DNA of 64,000 nt from Maridesulfovibrio hydrothermalis AM13 = DSM 14728 (GTDB taxonomy: Bacteria > Desulfobacterota > Desulfovibrionia > Desulfovibrionales > Desulfovibrionaceae). Of the stretch, positions 1 through 8,317 are shown piece after piece. The notes under the pieces are model-generated. The model saw nothing but the letters and a program-made list of their open reading frames with translations, had not been told where the DNA came from and did not search any database. The translations under genes and the position numbers were made by a program. Location of the stretch: assembly GCF_000331025.1 (NCBI RefSeq), contig NC_020055.1:3133370-3197369 (forward strand), in the 5' to 3' direction. Position 1 is the stretch's first letter. Each line of letters begins with the position of its first letter.

Positions 1-522
1 CTTGGAAGGTTCGACAGAGTGAAAGGGCAGCGAGAACTTATTGAAGCAATTGCTGAAACCCGCATGAAGATCAAAGATAAGAGTATCAAACTCTTTTTGA
101 TCGGTTTCCCGACCGCTACAAGCAAGCATGAAGTGGACACATGGCTCAGCGACAACAATCTGACTGGCATTACCGCAATCAGTGGCAAGTGCGAAGATGT
201 CACCGCCTGTATTTCAGCGATAGATATCGGAGTAATCGCCTCGTTGTGGTCTGAGACAATTGCCCGGGCCGCCCTTGAAATTATGGCCTGCCAAAGACCG
301 CTTATTTCAACAACAGTTGGCGTAATGCCTGACCTGCTGCCGCAGGAGGCACTTGTTCCACCGGAAGATGTAACCCAGCTTTCCCTCAAACTGACCGAAG
401 TGATCAGTAATCCAGACCTGCGTCAAAAATTAATAGAAGAACATGCACTAACCATGTCTCAACTATCTGGAGAAGACTTTCTCAAACGGACGCTGACCCT
501 GTATCAAGGTGTTCTGGACTAA
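1..522 (+). CDS. Glycosyltransferase, GT4-like, C-terminal part (cut by left edge)
   Basis: The reading frame is open to the window edge, and the codons before the first GTG already encode LGRFDRVKGQ, the conserved start of the second Rossmann lobe in family-1/GT4 glycosyltransferases. The gene therefore begins upstream of the window and the GTG at 19 is not a real start. The E-x7-E motif that binds the nucleotide-sugar donor is visible as WSETIARAALE, followed by the usual PLISTTVG segment. It probably adds a sugar to a lipopolysaccharide core or a capsule at the inner face of the cytoplasmic membrane. Substrate cannot be told. A methyltransferase follows 35 bp downstream on the same strand. 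Confidence 0.85.
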   Translation, partial: LGRFDRVKGQRELIEAIAETRMKIKDKSIKLFLIGFPTATSKHEVDTWLSDNNLTGITAISGKCEDVTACISAIDIGVIASLWSETIARAALEIMACQRPLISTTVGVMPDLLPQEALVPPEDVTQLSLKLTEVISNPDLRQKLIEEHALTMSQLSGEDFLKRTLTLYQGVLD

Positions 523-557
523 TAAAATTTATGCTTTTTTAAAAACAGGAATCAGTC

Positions 558-1406
558 ATGGCATCAAAAGAGACAGAGTCCGCAGCGCACGATGACGTGT
601 ACACCCGGGTGTACAAGGATAGTGTCGCTGATCTTTATGCCGCTGACGGCATCGATTCTTATCTCAGAATTTTTGAAAGTACCAGAACCGCTCCATTCTT
701 TCAGGGCGGTAATACCAAAGGATACGTAAAACAACTGGCTTTCGCTAAACTGCTTGAGTCCGCAAAGAGAAAAAATATCCCTTTAAATAGAATCACCGTG
801 CTTGACGCCGGATGCGGTCAAGGAGAACTCTCGGTATACTTGGCTGCAAAGGGATTTAATGTCATCGGAGTTGATCTTTCAGCAGAAGCCTGCAAAACAG
901 CAGAATGCTTAGCAGATAAAGTCGGGGTTGGTTCGCAGTGCAGATTTGTTGCTGAAAGCCTTGAAAAAATCCCAGTACCTGACCGCTCTGTTGATTTTAT
1001 CATCGGCTTTGCTTCATTTCACCATTTCATTAAATACAAATGCGTAGCAAACGAACTGCACCGGATATTAAAAACTGGCGGTCAGAGCTTCTTTGCTGAC
1101 TCCTTCGGAGAAAATAAAGCCTATCACATCTTTCACGACAAAGAAAAAATGAAAAGACTTGGTGATGTTATTTTGACCAGCCAATTGATACAGGAATTTT
1201 TTGATGGAACTGGCAAGGTTGAGCTTTTTCCATCAGACTGGTTTGTAATGCTGGATAAACTTTTTTTATACTTTGCTCCGAAAGCAGAAAAAAGAGCACG
1301 AAAAATATCAAAACTGTGGTTTTTACTGGACCGAATGATTCCAAACACAAGGGCCACACTATTTTTAGCAGGGTCAGTGGTCACCAAGGTCACCAAAATT
1401 GACTGA
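558..1406 (+). CDS. SAM-dependent class I methyltransferase
   Basis: A 282-residue protein with a Methyltransf_11/25-type core. Motif I is VLDAGCGQGELSVYLA (about residues 85-100), the acidic residue after strand 2 is in VIGVDLS, and motif IV is FIIGFASFHHF. The C-terminal third is basic and hydrophobic, as in methyltransferases that modify lipid-linked or glycan substrates. It follows a glycosyltransferase on the same strand, so a role in modifying a surface polysaccharide is plausible but inferred. The start has an AGGA box about 8 bp upstream. Confidence 0.8.
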   Translation: MASKETESAAHDDVYTRVYKDSVADLYAADGIDSYLRIFESTRTAPFFQGGNTKGYVKQLAFAKLLESAKRKNIPLNRITVLDAGCGQGELSVYLAAKGFNVIGVDLSAEACKTAECLADKVGVGSQCRFVAESLEKIPVPDRSVDFIIGFASFHHFIKYKCVANELHRILKTGGQSFFADSFGENKAYHIFHDKEKMKRLGDVILTSQLIQEFFDGTGKVELFPSDWFVMLDKLFLYFAPKAEKRARKISKLWFLLDRMIPNTRATLFLAGSVVTKVTKID

Positions 1407-1458
1407 GAAAAAAGATCTTGAGTTCAATCTACTCCACATTTTTTTGTAGATAATTCAC

Positions 1459-2370
1459 TCAAGTCGGCCCAAAAGTTGAACGGATGCGGTCCAACTGTTT
1501 AGCAACCTCATAAATGGTGCGCGCGTACACCATAGAATGGTTGTAACGATAGATAACTTTCAGCTTCTTCGCCTTGCTGAGTGAATTCTTCCAGCCATGC
1601 TTTTTCATAAAATTAGCCATACTTACAAGAGCATCCTCACGCTTAAAAAGGTCTATCTGCCCGTCTTTATCACCATCAACAGCATAACTTAAAGCGGTAG
1701 TAGGCATAAACTGACAAATTCCGAATGCTCCGTATGGTGAACCGGGGATTTCCGCAGGATTAATTGAATTGGCTGACGAAAAAGTCAGTAAAGCTGCAAG
1801 CTCTCTATAAGCCCAGTCAGCTTTTTTCTTTGTCCTTTTCTTAAGCCACTTAAGATCATTATCTTCAAGCTTCTCATACCCGAGATCATCAAAAAACAGC
1901 AAAGGATCTGAGCTTGCTGCCATATTGGCAAGGTTGTTGAAAGCAGGGGCCTTACCAAGTGTAAAACCGAGTTTGGTCTCAACTAACAGCAAAGCAACAA
2001 CCACTGACGGGGCAACACCGTATTCTTTATCGATTTGTACCAAAATATCATAATGCTCACGCAAATAAGCATATGCCCCGGCAAGCAAAACAGGCCCTAC
2101 ATACCTTTCATCAAATTCCTTTTCGCGGGCAACTTTTTTGGCAGGAGGTTCAAATCTGCGTTTAAGCAGCACCCGCATCTTGCGGGCCATTATGTCAGAA
2201 TTATACTCAACAGAAGTAGCCGAAAAAATAGCCTCAACGTATTCAAGATTGAATCCATCCTTAACCAGCCTGTCCTTCAAAGGACTCCATCCTTCATGAC
2301 TGTCAGCGAGTGCAAGGCTGCTGCACATCATGAATATAGAGATATGAAAAATGATCAGCTTCCTGAGCAT
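1459..2370 (-). CDS. Lytic murein transglycosylase (MltB/SLT_2 type)
   Basis: A 303-residue protein that begins with a signal peptide (hydrophobic stretch ending SSLALADS) and continues as an SLT_2 domain. The likely catalytic glutamate lies in VALLLVETKLGF, and the family motif YGAFGICQFMPTTAL is followed by a DGDKDGQIDLF calcium-loop-like segment. Such enzymes cleave the MurNAc-GlcNAc bond of peptidoglycan in the periplasm, forming 1,6-anhydro-MurNAc. Length fits MltB-like enzymes without an extra binding domain. It starts 17 bp after the small dual-CxxC ORF and is probably co-transcribed with it. Confidence 0.88.
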   Translation of the reverse strand: MLRKLIIFHISIFMMCSSLALADSHEGWSPLKDRLVKDGFNLEYVEAIFSATSVEYNSDIMARKMRVLLKRRFEPPAKKVAREKEFDERYVGPVLLAGAYAYLREHYDILVQIDKEYGVAPSVVVALLLVETKLGFTLGKAPAFNNLANMAASSDPLLFFDDLGYEKLEDNDLKWLKKRTKKKADWAYRELAALLTFSSANSINPAEIPGSPYGAFGICQFMPTTALSYAVDGDKDGQIDLFKREDALVSMANFMKKHGWKNSLSKAKKLKVIYRYNHSMVYARTIYEVAKQLDRIRSTFGPT

Positions 2371-2387
2371 TTGTGCTACCCGCTCCG

Positions 2388-2618
2388 TTAAAGTCGATTC
2401 ATTGGTACGTTAGACATTTCTTCTTCAAAATCATCATCAATGAATTCGGAATAATCAGCTACATTAAAACACTTGCCGCAGGACCCGCAGCGCAAAAAAA
2501 CACCACTTCAACCACGATGGGTATAAAGATCACCACCGCAGGATTTGCAACGATTATCTGCACTGCCGCTTTCATCGCCTGCCCCTGTTTTATTAAAAAG
2601 GGATTTGCACTGAAACAT
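2388..2618 (-). CDS. Dual-CxxC small protein with in-frame TGA, candidate selenoprotein
   Basis: Ordinary ORF calling misses this gene because codon 37 (2508-2510) is TGA. Read through, the frame gives 76 residues from an ATG at 2618 with a GGAGG box 5 bp upstream. The order is CKSCGG (C24/C27), then HRG-U37-SG, then RCGSCGKC (C44, C47, C50), then an acidic tail FIDDDFEEE. Two CxxC pairs flank the TGA, as in a zinc-ribbon or redox fold. About 16 nt after the TGA a GC stem with a GGU-containing loop can form, as expected of a bacterial SECIS. I recall RefSeq using the name dual CXXC motif small (seleno)protein for such genes in sulfate reducers. The alternative is a small gene broken by a stop mutation. 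Confidence 0.68.
2475..2491 (-). promoter_or_regulatory. SECIS-like hairpin after the in-frame TGA
   Basis: On the minus strand the stem GCUGC/GCGGC (five pairs, one of them U-G) closes a seven-base loop GGGUCCU. It begins 16 nt after the TGA at 2508-2510. Bacterial SECIS elements are short hairpins just 3' of the UGA with a G-U or GGU in the apical loop, and the E. coli fdhF element has a GGUC loop at similar distance. Here the loop GGU starts 22 nt after the UGA. The stem is short, so it is suggestive only. Confidence 0.5.
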
Positions 2619-2671
2619 CAATTCCTCCGAATTATACTCTTCATAAATTTTATCTATGATAGATGTCTACA

Positions 2672-2710
2672 ATAAAAAAACAGCCGGATTCCTGTAACGA
2701 AACCCGGCTG
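2672..2710 (-). terminator. Rho-independent terminator of the TolC-family gene
   Basis: The stem CAGCCGG/CCGGCTG has a 16-base loop and is followed on the minus strand by seven T. It lies 22 bp after the stop codon of the TolC-family gene. Confidence 0.85.
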
Positions 2711-2731
2711 TAATACTGACCTTTATACTTA

Positions 2732-4162
2732 CTAGTTAGTCTTAAGTGAGGGGTTTTTGTAACCCATGGCAACATAAAGTTTTGCAAGTGAAACCTGATA
2801 GTCAGACAAAGCCTGAATCAACTGAGCTTCACTATCACTCAAACGGGACTGAGCATTAAGAACTTCGTTGTTTGTGCTGACCTGAGCCTGATAACGGGCC
2901 ATAGCCATTCTGTAACCTTCACGGCCTGCTTCAACAGATTTGCGGCCTACGCCGATACGGTCTGCGGCAGCCTTGAGGCTCAAGAGCTGGTCCTTGATTT
3001 CATAGGAGGCTTCAAGCTTAGTATTTTCGTAATCAGCCTTGATCTTTTTAACATTATCCTCTGCCCTTTTGGCATCGTAATATGTAGTACCCCAGCTGAA
3101 AAGCTCCCAGTTCACATTCGCGCCGACATTCCAAGAGTCCGGCCGATTGTTATTATTATATTTATTTTTACTCACGGAAGGATCACCGCCGGAGCTTTTG
3201 TAATTAAAATCAGCAGTAATATCCGGATAGAAAGAACTTTCGGAGATTGTCACATCTTTTTCAGCAATTTCGACAGACTTTCTGGCAATTCGCAGATCAG
3301 GACGGTCTTTATCAGCCTTGGCGATGCACTGGTCAAGAGTCATGGAAAAAGGAAGATAGGTAAGTTCGCCGGAGTAATTAACAGTCTTATCAATTGGCAG
3401 ATTAAGTAATGTATTCAATCTTGCTGCCCGTGAATCAACTGTATTCTGGGCGATAAGAAGATCCTGTTCAGCGTTTGCAAGTTCAACTTCCGCCTGCAGA
3501 ACATCCACTCTGGGACGCAGCCCTACCTGATAAAAAGCCTGAATAACCTGCAACTGTGACTTCAGTCTGGCAACAGAATCCTGCTTACTCTTAACTTCCA
3601 TGCGGCCCTGCAACAGGGTCAGAAATGAAGTCTGAATTTTACTGATCAGCGAAAGTTCAACATTGTACAGGCTGGCTTCAGTAGACTCTCTCTGGAGTTT
3701 TGTTTTCTGGTACTTTGAGAGAAGCTCAAAACCTTTAAAAACAGGCTGGCTTATATTAAGTGTAAAAGCCCACTTATCCTGATAGTCAGACTTTGCTCCG
3801 CTGGACATCGGCTGATCGCCGCTATGGGTATAGCCGTAAGTAGTGGTAACAGGAGCACCGAATGCACCGCGCTGTGACTTTACTCTGCTTTCAGAAGCAA
3901 GCAATTCTTTACGCGCTGAAACCATGGTAGGATTCTGTCTGATACCAAGGTTTACGCAATCTTCAAGAGTAAGGGTCAGATCAGCTTCTTTATCTTTCTC
4001 TGCAACAGCCTGCGGAACCTGAGTTGTAGCCTGCTCCATAGAAACAGGGGCCTCAGTTTCGCTTGGCCGGGAATCTTTGTCCGTCTGCTGGGCAAAGGCA
4101 AATGAGACAGATGCCAATATCATTATCAGAGCAAACAAAAAGGAAATATTGCGTTTCATCAT
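2732..4162 (-). CDS. TolC-family outer membrane efflux protein
   Basis: A protein of about 476 residues with a signal peptide (MMKRNISFLFALIMI onward, cleaved near FAFAQQ), an acidic linker, and two outer-membrane-efflux repeats. The first repeat starts at LTLEDCVNLGIRQNPTMVSA and the second at LDQCIAKADKDRPDLRIARK, each followed by long coiled-coil helices. This is the usual layout of trimeric TolC channels. It would provide the outer membrane exit for a tripartite pump or type I secretion system. No pump gene is adjacent; the nearest HlyD/ABC set is at 14561-17651. I chose the ATG at 4162 because an AGGAT box precedes it. Confidence 0.88.
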   Translation of the reverse strand: MMKRNISFLFALIMILASVSFAFAQQTDKDSRPSETEAPVSMEQATTQVPQAVAEKDKEADLTLTLEDCVNLGIRQNPTMVSARKELLASESRVKSQRGAFGAPVTTTYGYTHSGDQPMSSGAKSDYQDKWAFTLNISQPVFKGFELLSKYQKTKLQRESTEASLYNVELSLISKIQTSFLTLLQGRMEVKSKQDSVARLKSQLQVIQAFYQVGLRPRVDVLQAEVELANAEQDLLIAQNTVDSRAARLNTLLNLPIDKTVNYSGELTYLPFSMTLDQCIAKADKDRPDLRIARKSVEIAEKDVTISESSFYPDITADFNYKSSGGDPSVSKNKYNNNNRPDSWNVGANVNWELFSWGTTYYDAKRAEDNVKKIKADYENTKLEASYEIKDQLLSLKAAADRIGVGRKSVEAGREGYRMAMARYQAQVSTNNEVLNAQSRLSDSEAQLIQALSDYQVSLAKLYVAMGYKNPSLKTN

Positions 4163-4270
4163 AAACATCCTAACCACGTGAGTTATTATCATTAAAATTT
4201 TATATAAACAAAATTACAATCTCTATAGATGTTCCTGAGCCGAGAATCAAGGAACATTTTGCTTAAAAGA

Positions 4271-5053
4271 CTAAAGAACTATCGCACAATCGGATTTATC
4301 ACCCTGCAATTTATCAACCGTATGCCGCAGAGCAGGCAGAACCGCTTCCAGACTTTCTCTGACTGCTTTGGGGCTGCCCGGAAAATTTACAACAACACTG
4401 TCACCGATGGTTCCGGCCACAGCGCGGGAAATCATGGCATGTGGAGTTTTTTCAAGTCCGGCTGCGGTTATAGCTCTCTCAAAACCAGATAACCTTTTAT
4501 CGATGACTGCAAGAGTTGCTTCCGGTGATACATCACGAGGCCCAACCCCCGTGCCGCCGGTAGTAAGTATCATGTCAAAACAGCTTACATGGGCAAGATG
4601 ATTGAGCAATGCCTTCAAATCGTTGCACTCATCTGGAATAAGGTAGCCCTGAATAATGGATACTGGAAGTGCATTTTTTATCATTTCAGCGATTAACGGT
4701 CCGGCCTTGTCTTCCCTCTGTCCGGCAGCCCCCTTATCGCTAAGTGTCACGTAGGCAAGTGAATATCCCTCTTTTTTAATAGCAAGGTCCAGAATTTCGC
4801 AGTCCGGCAGCAAATCAAGAATTTCAGCCACCCAGACTTTAGCCCCGGGTACACCGTCAGCCCATGCACCTGAAACAATTCTGAGCAATGACCGCCCTTC
4901 GTTCACAAGTTCCATTCCGGATCGCAACCCCCGAAATCCACTCATAATTTCAACGGAAGCACAGCCGGCAGGCAAAGATTCACCGCCACCAAGCATAATT
5001 CTATCTCCGACACGTATATCTTTTATAGAAGAAAAGTTGCAACTTATCATCAT
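4271..5053 (-). CDS. MogA/MoaB-family molybdopterin adenylyltransferase with N-terminal extension
   Basis: A 260-residue protein. From about residue 98 it is a MoCF_biosynth domain: YSLAYVTLSDKGAAGQRED, then ILTTGGTGVGPRDVSPEAT, then VVNFPGSPKAV. These are the MPT-binding signatures of Mog/MoaB, which adenylylates molybdopterin before metal insertion in the cytoplasm. E. coli Mog has about 195 residues, so the first 95 residues are extra; they contain FRGLRSGMELV and KVWVAEI and may be a small beta-barrel domain that I do not recognise. An AAGGAG box supports the start. A DUF1614 gene lies 24 bp upstream on the same strand. Confidence 0.8.
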   Translation of the reverse strand: MMISCNFSSIKDIRVGDRIMLGGGESLPAGCASVEIMSGFRGLRSGMELVNEGRSLLRIVSGAWADGVPGAKVWVAEILDLLPDCEILDLAIKKEGYSLAYVTLSDKGAAGQREDKAGPLIAEMIKNALPVSIIQGYLIPDECNDLKALLNHLAHVSCFDMILTTGGTGVGPRDVSPEATLAVIDKRLSGFERAITAAGLEKTPHAMISRAVAGTIGDSVVVNFPGSPKAVRESLEAVLPALRHTVDKLQGDKSDCAIVL

Positions 5054-5077
5054 CCGTCTCCTTATAACATTGTGAAA

Positions 5078-5782
5078 TCAAGCCAAAAGTACTGCTAAAA
5101 TACCAGTGATGAAAATTCCGTCAAAAGTTCCGGCCCCTCCGATAGAAACAACAGGTGCATCCAAAACATTACGGGTTGCCGGAGTTGCCAGATGTAATAA
5201 ATCTGCTCCTATCAAAGTCCCGAGACTTCCTGCAACATAAGCAGCAATAGGTGCAATTTCGCCCTGAACGAAAATTAAAGCAGCAAAAGCAGTGATCAAA
5301 GGGGGTATAAGAACAGGGATGCCAATCCCCACCCCCGGAACAGGACGGGCAAGGGCGTAAGTAGCTGCACTGACAATTATTATACAAAGCAGTATTGATA
5401 AATTAAATCCACTGCGGGCCAGCAGAGTCATGGAGAGCAATACAGGGATAACACAACCGCCTATGTTGACCGCAACAATCTGTTTGGTGAGTGATTTGCT
5501 TTGACCGGAAAAAACAGCCTCGGTGTGAGGGTTAAACATACGAACTCTTCTAATGGTTACGTCAGGTACAAGACGTTCAGACCGGAAAACAGGAATATTA
5601 ATCCCGCTTCCGAATAATGTTGCTATAAGCAGCAGAAACCCCTGTCCGGCCGTCAGGCCTAGTTTGGAAAAAGCAACTGTAATCAAGCCAACCTGTACAA
5701 ATATAAACAAAAAGAATATGAGGACAAAAAATATAATTCCCAAAAAAAACACTGTGGGTAATGAAAACATAGGGCCACGCAT
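5078..5782 (-). CDS. DUF1614 family membrane protein
   Basis: A 234-residue protein with about six hydrophobic segments. It opens with a long transmembrane stretch (PTVFFLGIIFFVLIFFLFIFV). The segments LFGSGINIPVF, NIGGCVIPVLLS and the C-terminal VSIGGAGTFDGIFITGILA are typical of DUF1614 proteins. The function of the family is unknown. It is immediately upstream of the Mog-like gene and probably shares its transcript, so a link to molybdate or tungstate handling can be suggested but is not shown. Confidence 0.75.
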   Translation of the reverse strand: MRGPMFSLPTVFFLGIIFFVLIFFLFIFVQVGLITVAFSKLGLTAGQGFLLLIATLFGSGINIPVFRSERLVPDVTIRRVRMFNPHTEAVFSGQSKSLTKQIVAVNIGGCVIPVLLSMTLLARSGFNLSILLCIIIVSAATYALARPVPGVGIGIPVLIPPLITAFAALIFVQGEIAPIAAYVAGSLGTLIGADLLHLATPATRNVLDAPVVSIGGAGTFDGIFITGILAVLLA

Positions 5783-5919
5783 CTTCTCAGAACTCCTTTG
5801 TTTGCAAATCCATATATGAAATCAAGCTATTTAATGATATTAAAGCAGACACTTCAAGAATTTATTGTTAAATTCGCACCGAAATTAAAAATTACCACTG
5901 TAGAGAGGACTATATCATC

Positions 5920-6798
5920 ATGAAAGGCATCATCTTAGCCGGTGGATCTGGCACCAGACTTTATCCCCTGACAAGGGTGGTCAGCAAACAATTGCTGCCA
6001 GTATACGATAAACCTATGATCTATTACCCACTATCCATTCATATGATGTCCGGAATCAAGGATATCATGATCATATCAACCCCTGAAGACCTGCACCGGT
6101 TTGAAGATCTGCTCGGTGACGGGGCCAGCCTCGGCATCAATATCTCATACAAGGTTCAGCCGAAACCGGAAGGACTCGCTCAGGCTTTCATTATTGCAGA
6201 AGATTTTATAGGCGAAGACAACGTCAGCCTGATTCTTGGTGATAATATTTTTTATGGTCATGACCTGCCGCACATTCTGCAAAAAACAGCCGCAATGAAT
6301 GAAGGCGGAACTGTTTTCGCCTATGCCGTAAAAAATCCGAAACGATACGGGGTCGTAGAGTTTGACAAAAACCAGTCTGTCATAAGCATTGAAGAAAAAC
6401 CAGATATCCCCAAATCGAAATTTGCTGTGACCGGCCTTTACTTTTATGATAATTCAGTCATTGAAATAGCAAAAAAAATAAAACCATCCCCCAGAGGTGA
6501 ACTGGAAATTACTGATGTAAATAACGAATATCTCAAACAAGGCAAACTTAATGTCGAACTGCTAGGACGCGGTTATGCGTGGCTTGATATGGGAACACAT
6601 GAATCCCTGCTCCGGGCATCGGCTTATGTTGAGGCCATTCAGGAAAGACAGGGGGTCCTGTTAGCATGCCTCGAAGAAATAGCCTTCAAGATGGGATACA
6701 TTACCGCGCAAGAGCTGAAAGACCTTGCTGCAGACATGCTTAAAAACGACTACGGCAAATATATCATGGACATATACAATGAATCAAAGGCGGATTAA
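5920..6798 (+). CDS. rfbA: Glucose-1-phosphate thymidylyltransferase RfbA
   Basis: A 292-residue nucleotidyltransferase. The N-terminal signature [16 protein letters not shown] and the lysine-containing [18 protein letters not shown] match RfbA/RmlA almost residue for residue, and [11 protein letters not shown] supplies the metal-binding aspartate. The enzyme makes dTDP-glucose from dTTP and glucose-1-phosphate, the first step towards dTDP-rhamnose and related sugars. The other rfb genes (rfbB, C, D) are not in the window, which is unusual because they generally cluster. The following gene starts at the base after the rfbA stop. Confidence 0.93.
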   Translation: MKGIILAGGSGTRLYPLTRVVSKQLLPVYDKPMIYYPLSIHMMSGIKDIMIISTPEDLHRFEDLLGDGASLGINISYKVQPKPEGLAQAFIIAEDFIGEDNVSLILGDNIFYGHDLPHILQKTAAMNEGGTVFAYAVKNPKRYGVVEFDKNQSVISIEEKPDIPKSKFAVTGLYFYDNSVIEIAKKIKPSPRGELEITDVNNEYLKQGKLNVELLGRGYAWLDMGTHESLLRASAYVEAIQERQGVLLACLEEIAFKMGYITAQELKDLAADMLKNDYGKYIMDIYNESKAD

Positions 6799-7284
6799 AT
6801 GCGTTATTTTTTGTTTTTGACAGCCCTGATACTTCTAATTGCAAGCCCTGTAATCGCTGCCGAAAAGAAACCCGAACTGTCCACCCCCTTCGGAGAATTG
6901 TCAGAAGTCGAAGGGGCATTAAAAACCCTTAGTAAAAACATAGAAAAAGTATCAGGATCAGACACCCGTCCGGACAGAATCTACGCTTTGCAGGATATGG
7001 CTGCGATGTGCAAAACCAGTAAAATGCAGGTTCACAGCCTTAACTCACTGTTCTCGGTAGTAAAACTTGTTAAACGGGAAAAAAACTTTCAAAGCAAAGA
7101 AGCAGTCTTACTGAAGAAAAAAAGCAGCTATGCATTCAATGATTTTAATCGCAGAAAGGCTTTCATCACCAACATCATAATAAATGCTAAAGATCAAAAA
7201 CTAAGAGATCTGGCCCACATATTTAACGCCCAGCTCAGTATAATTTTAAAACAGCTGACAGCGATAAATAAACAGCTAAAGTAA
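6799..7284 (+). CDS. Secreted helical protein of unknown function
   Basis: A 161-residue protein with a clear signal peptide (MRYFLFLTALILLIASPVIA, cut before AEKKPE). The mature part is basic, lysine-rich and predicted helical (for example FGELSEVEGALKTLSKNIEKV). It starts exactly after the rfbA stop (TAA followed by ATG), so it is translationally coupled to rfbA. I do not recognise a family. A strong terminator follows. Confidence 0.65.
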   Translation: MRYFLFLTALILLIASPVIAAEKKPELSTPFGELSEVEGALKTLSKNIEKVSGSDTRPDRIYALQDMAAMCKTSKMQVHSLNSLFSVVKLVKREKNFQSKEAVLLKKKSSYAFNDFNRRKAFITNIIINAKDQKLRDLAHIFNAQLSIILKQLTAINKQLK

Positions 7285-7306
7285 CCTGCTTAATATTGTA
7301 TAGACC

Positions 7307-7337
7307 AAAAAAAACGGCGCAAATTGCGCCGTTTTTT
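7307..7337. terminator. Bidirectional terminator
   Basis: A perfect palindromic hairpin, AAAAAACGGCGCA against TGCGCCGTTTTTT, lies between the plus-strand secreted-protein gene and the minus-strand small membrane protein gene. Both strands carry a T run, so it can end both convergent transcripts. Confidence 0.9.
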
Positions 7338-7371
7338 ATTGAAAAGATGAGAACTCTTTTCGAAATTCTTT

Positions 7372-7515
7372 CTAATGATGACCTTCTTTCTTGCCTTCTT
7401 CGATTCTGACAAATGCCATGTACAGAATCCATGCAAGGTAAACAAAAATAAGGGAAACACCAACGAAGCCAGCAGTACTGCTGTGGCTCATGTTGCTAAT
7501 AAGTTCACCGATCAT
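7372..7515 (-). CDS. Small single-span membrane protein (47 aa)
   Basis: This gene is shorter than usual gene-calling limits. It has an ATG at 7515 with a GGAGG box 9 bp upstream and ends at a TAG. The product has a short N-terminal part (MIGELISNMSHSS), one transmembrane helix (GVSLIFVYLAWILYMAFV) and a charged, His-ended tail (RIEEGKKEGHH). Size and layout are those of small accessory subunits of membrane enzymes such as oxidases or transporters, but no partner is nearby. The function is unknown. A bidirectional terminator follows. Confidence 0.68.
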   Translation of the reverse strand: MIGELISNMSHSSTAGFVGVSLIFVYLAWILYMAFVRIEEGKKEGHH

Positions 7516-7734
7516 GCCCAAATACCTCCAAGTATTTAACCCGATTTATTACCAAAATGTGGGATATTCATCACCATTATTTCCAAAAAAGTCAAGCGCT
7601 AGTTTCAGTATAAATATTGACAAACAAAAGCAGTAAGATATTATGTAAGTATACAGGAATAATTTCTGTGAACAATCTTGAACTTTTGATTGATAAAAGT
7701 TCTTCATTCCAATAATCGGCAGCAAAGGGCAAGT

Positions 7735-8283
7735 ATGACTACTGACAAAACCAACTCTAATCTACTCAGTAAACTGAAAGTCAAGCTGGACAGAATGCTC
7801 GGACGGAAAAAATCTGAGCCACTTGACCTTACGTACAAGCCGCAAAAAAGCTGCCCGAGCGCACGCAAATCGTTTCGAATAGACGTGGATAACATGCACC
7901 TTATTTGTCGCTCACCAAGAATTAAGTGTCGCATTCTTGATATCAGTGCCACAGGCATTGGTTTTGTCAGTTCCAAGGAGTTCCCGCCCGGTGATGAGAT
8001 CGAGGCCATCATACTCTGGTCAGGCAAAGCCGTACTTAAAAATATCAAAATGAAAATCGTCCGGCATGAAGGCAAAATCATAGGATGTGAATTTCAAGAT
8101 CTCGAAAGAGTTCAAGACAAAATTATCAGCAAAATAGTGCTGGCTGCGCAGCAAAGGCAAATCGAAAAAAAACATAATGCCACAGGAAAAGATAAAATTG
8201 AGGCAGAAGTAGCCAAAGAGGCCGCCCGCATCGCAAAGATAGAACATGCGAAAAAAACTACTACAAAAAAAATCAAGCTCTGA
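7735..8283 (+). CDS. PilZ domain protein (c-di-GMP receptor)
   Basis: A protein of about 182 residues. The PilZ signature is intact: RKSFR supplies RxxxR, and ILDISATGIGF supplies DxSxxG about 35 residues later. These are the residues that bind c-di-GMP. The C-terminal 50 residues are lysine- and glutamate-rich and probably coiled-coil. I chose the ATG at 7735, with an AAGGG box, over an upstream TTG. The window also encodes a GGDEF-EAL enzyme (42412) and an MshEN-containing synthase (35307), so several c-di-GMP components are present. Confidence 0.85.
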   Translation: MTTDKTNSNLLSKLKVKLDRMLGRKKSEPLDLTYKPQKSCPSARKSFRIDVDNMHLICRSPRIKCRILDISATGIGFVSSKEFPPGDEIEAIILWSGKAVLKNIKMKIVRHEGKIIGCEFQDLERVQDKIISKIVLAAQQRQIEKKHNATGKDKIEAEVAKEAARIAKIEHAKKTTTKKIKL

Positions 8284-8317
8284 TCACTACGCTTGAATAT
8301 TTTAATAAGGAAACTCC

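Noticed and set aside
2373-2675. Plus-strand 100-codon frame opposite the small TGA gene
   Set aside because: The opposite strand has the ribosome site, two CxxC motifs and the operon position; this frame is a shadow.
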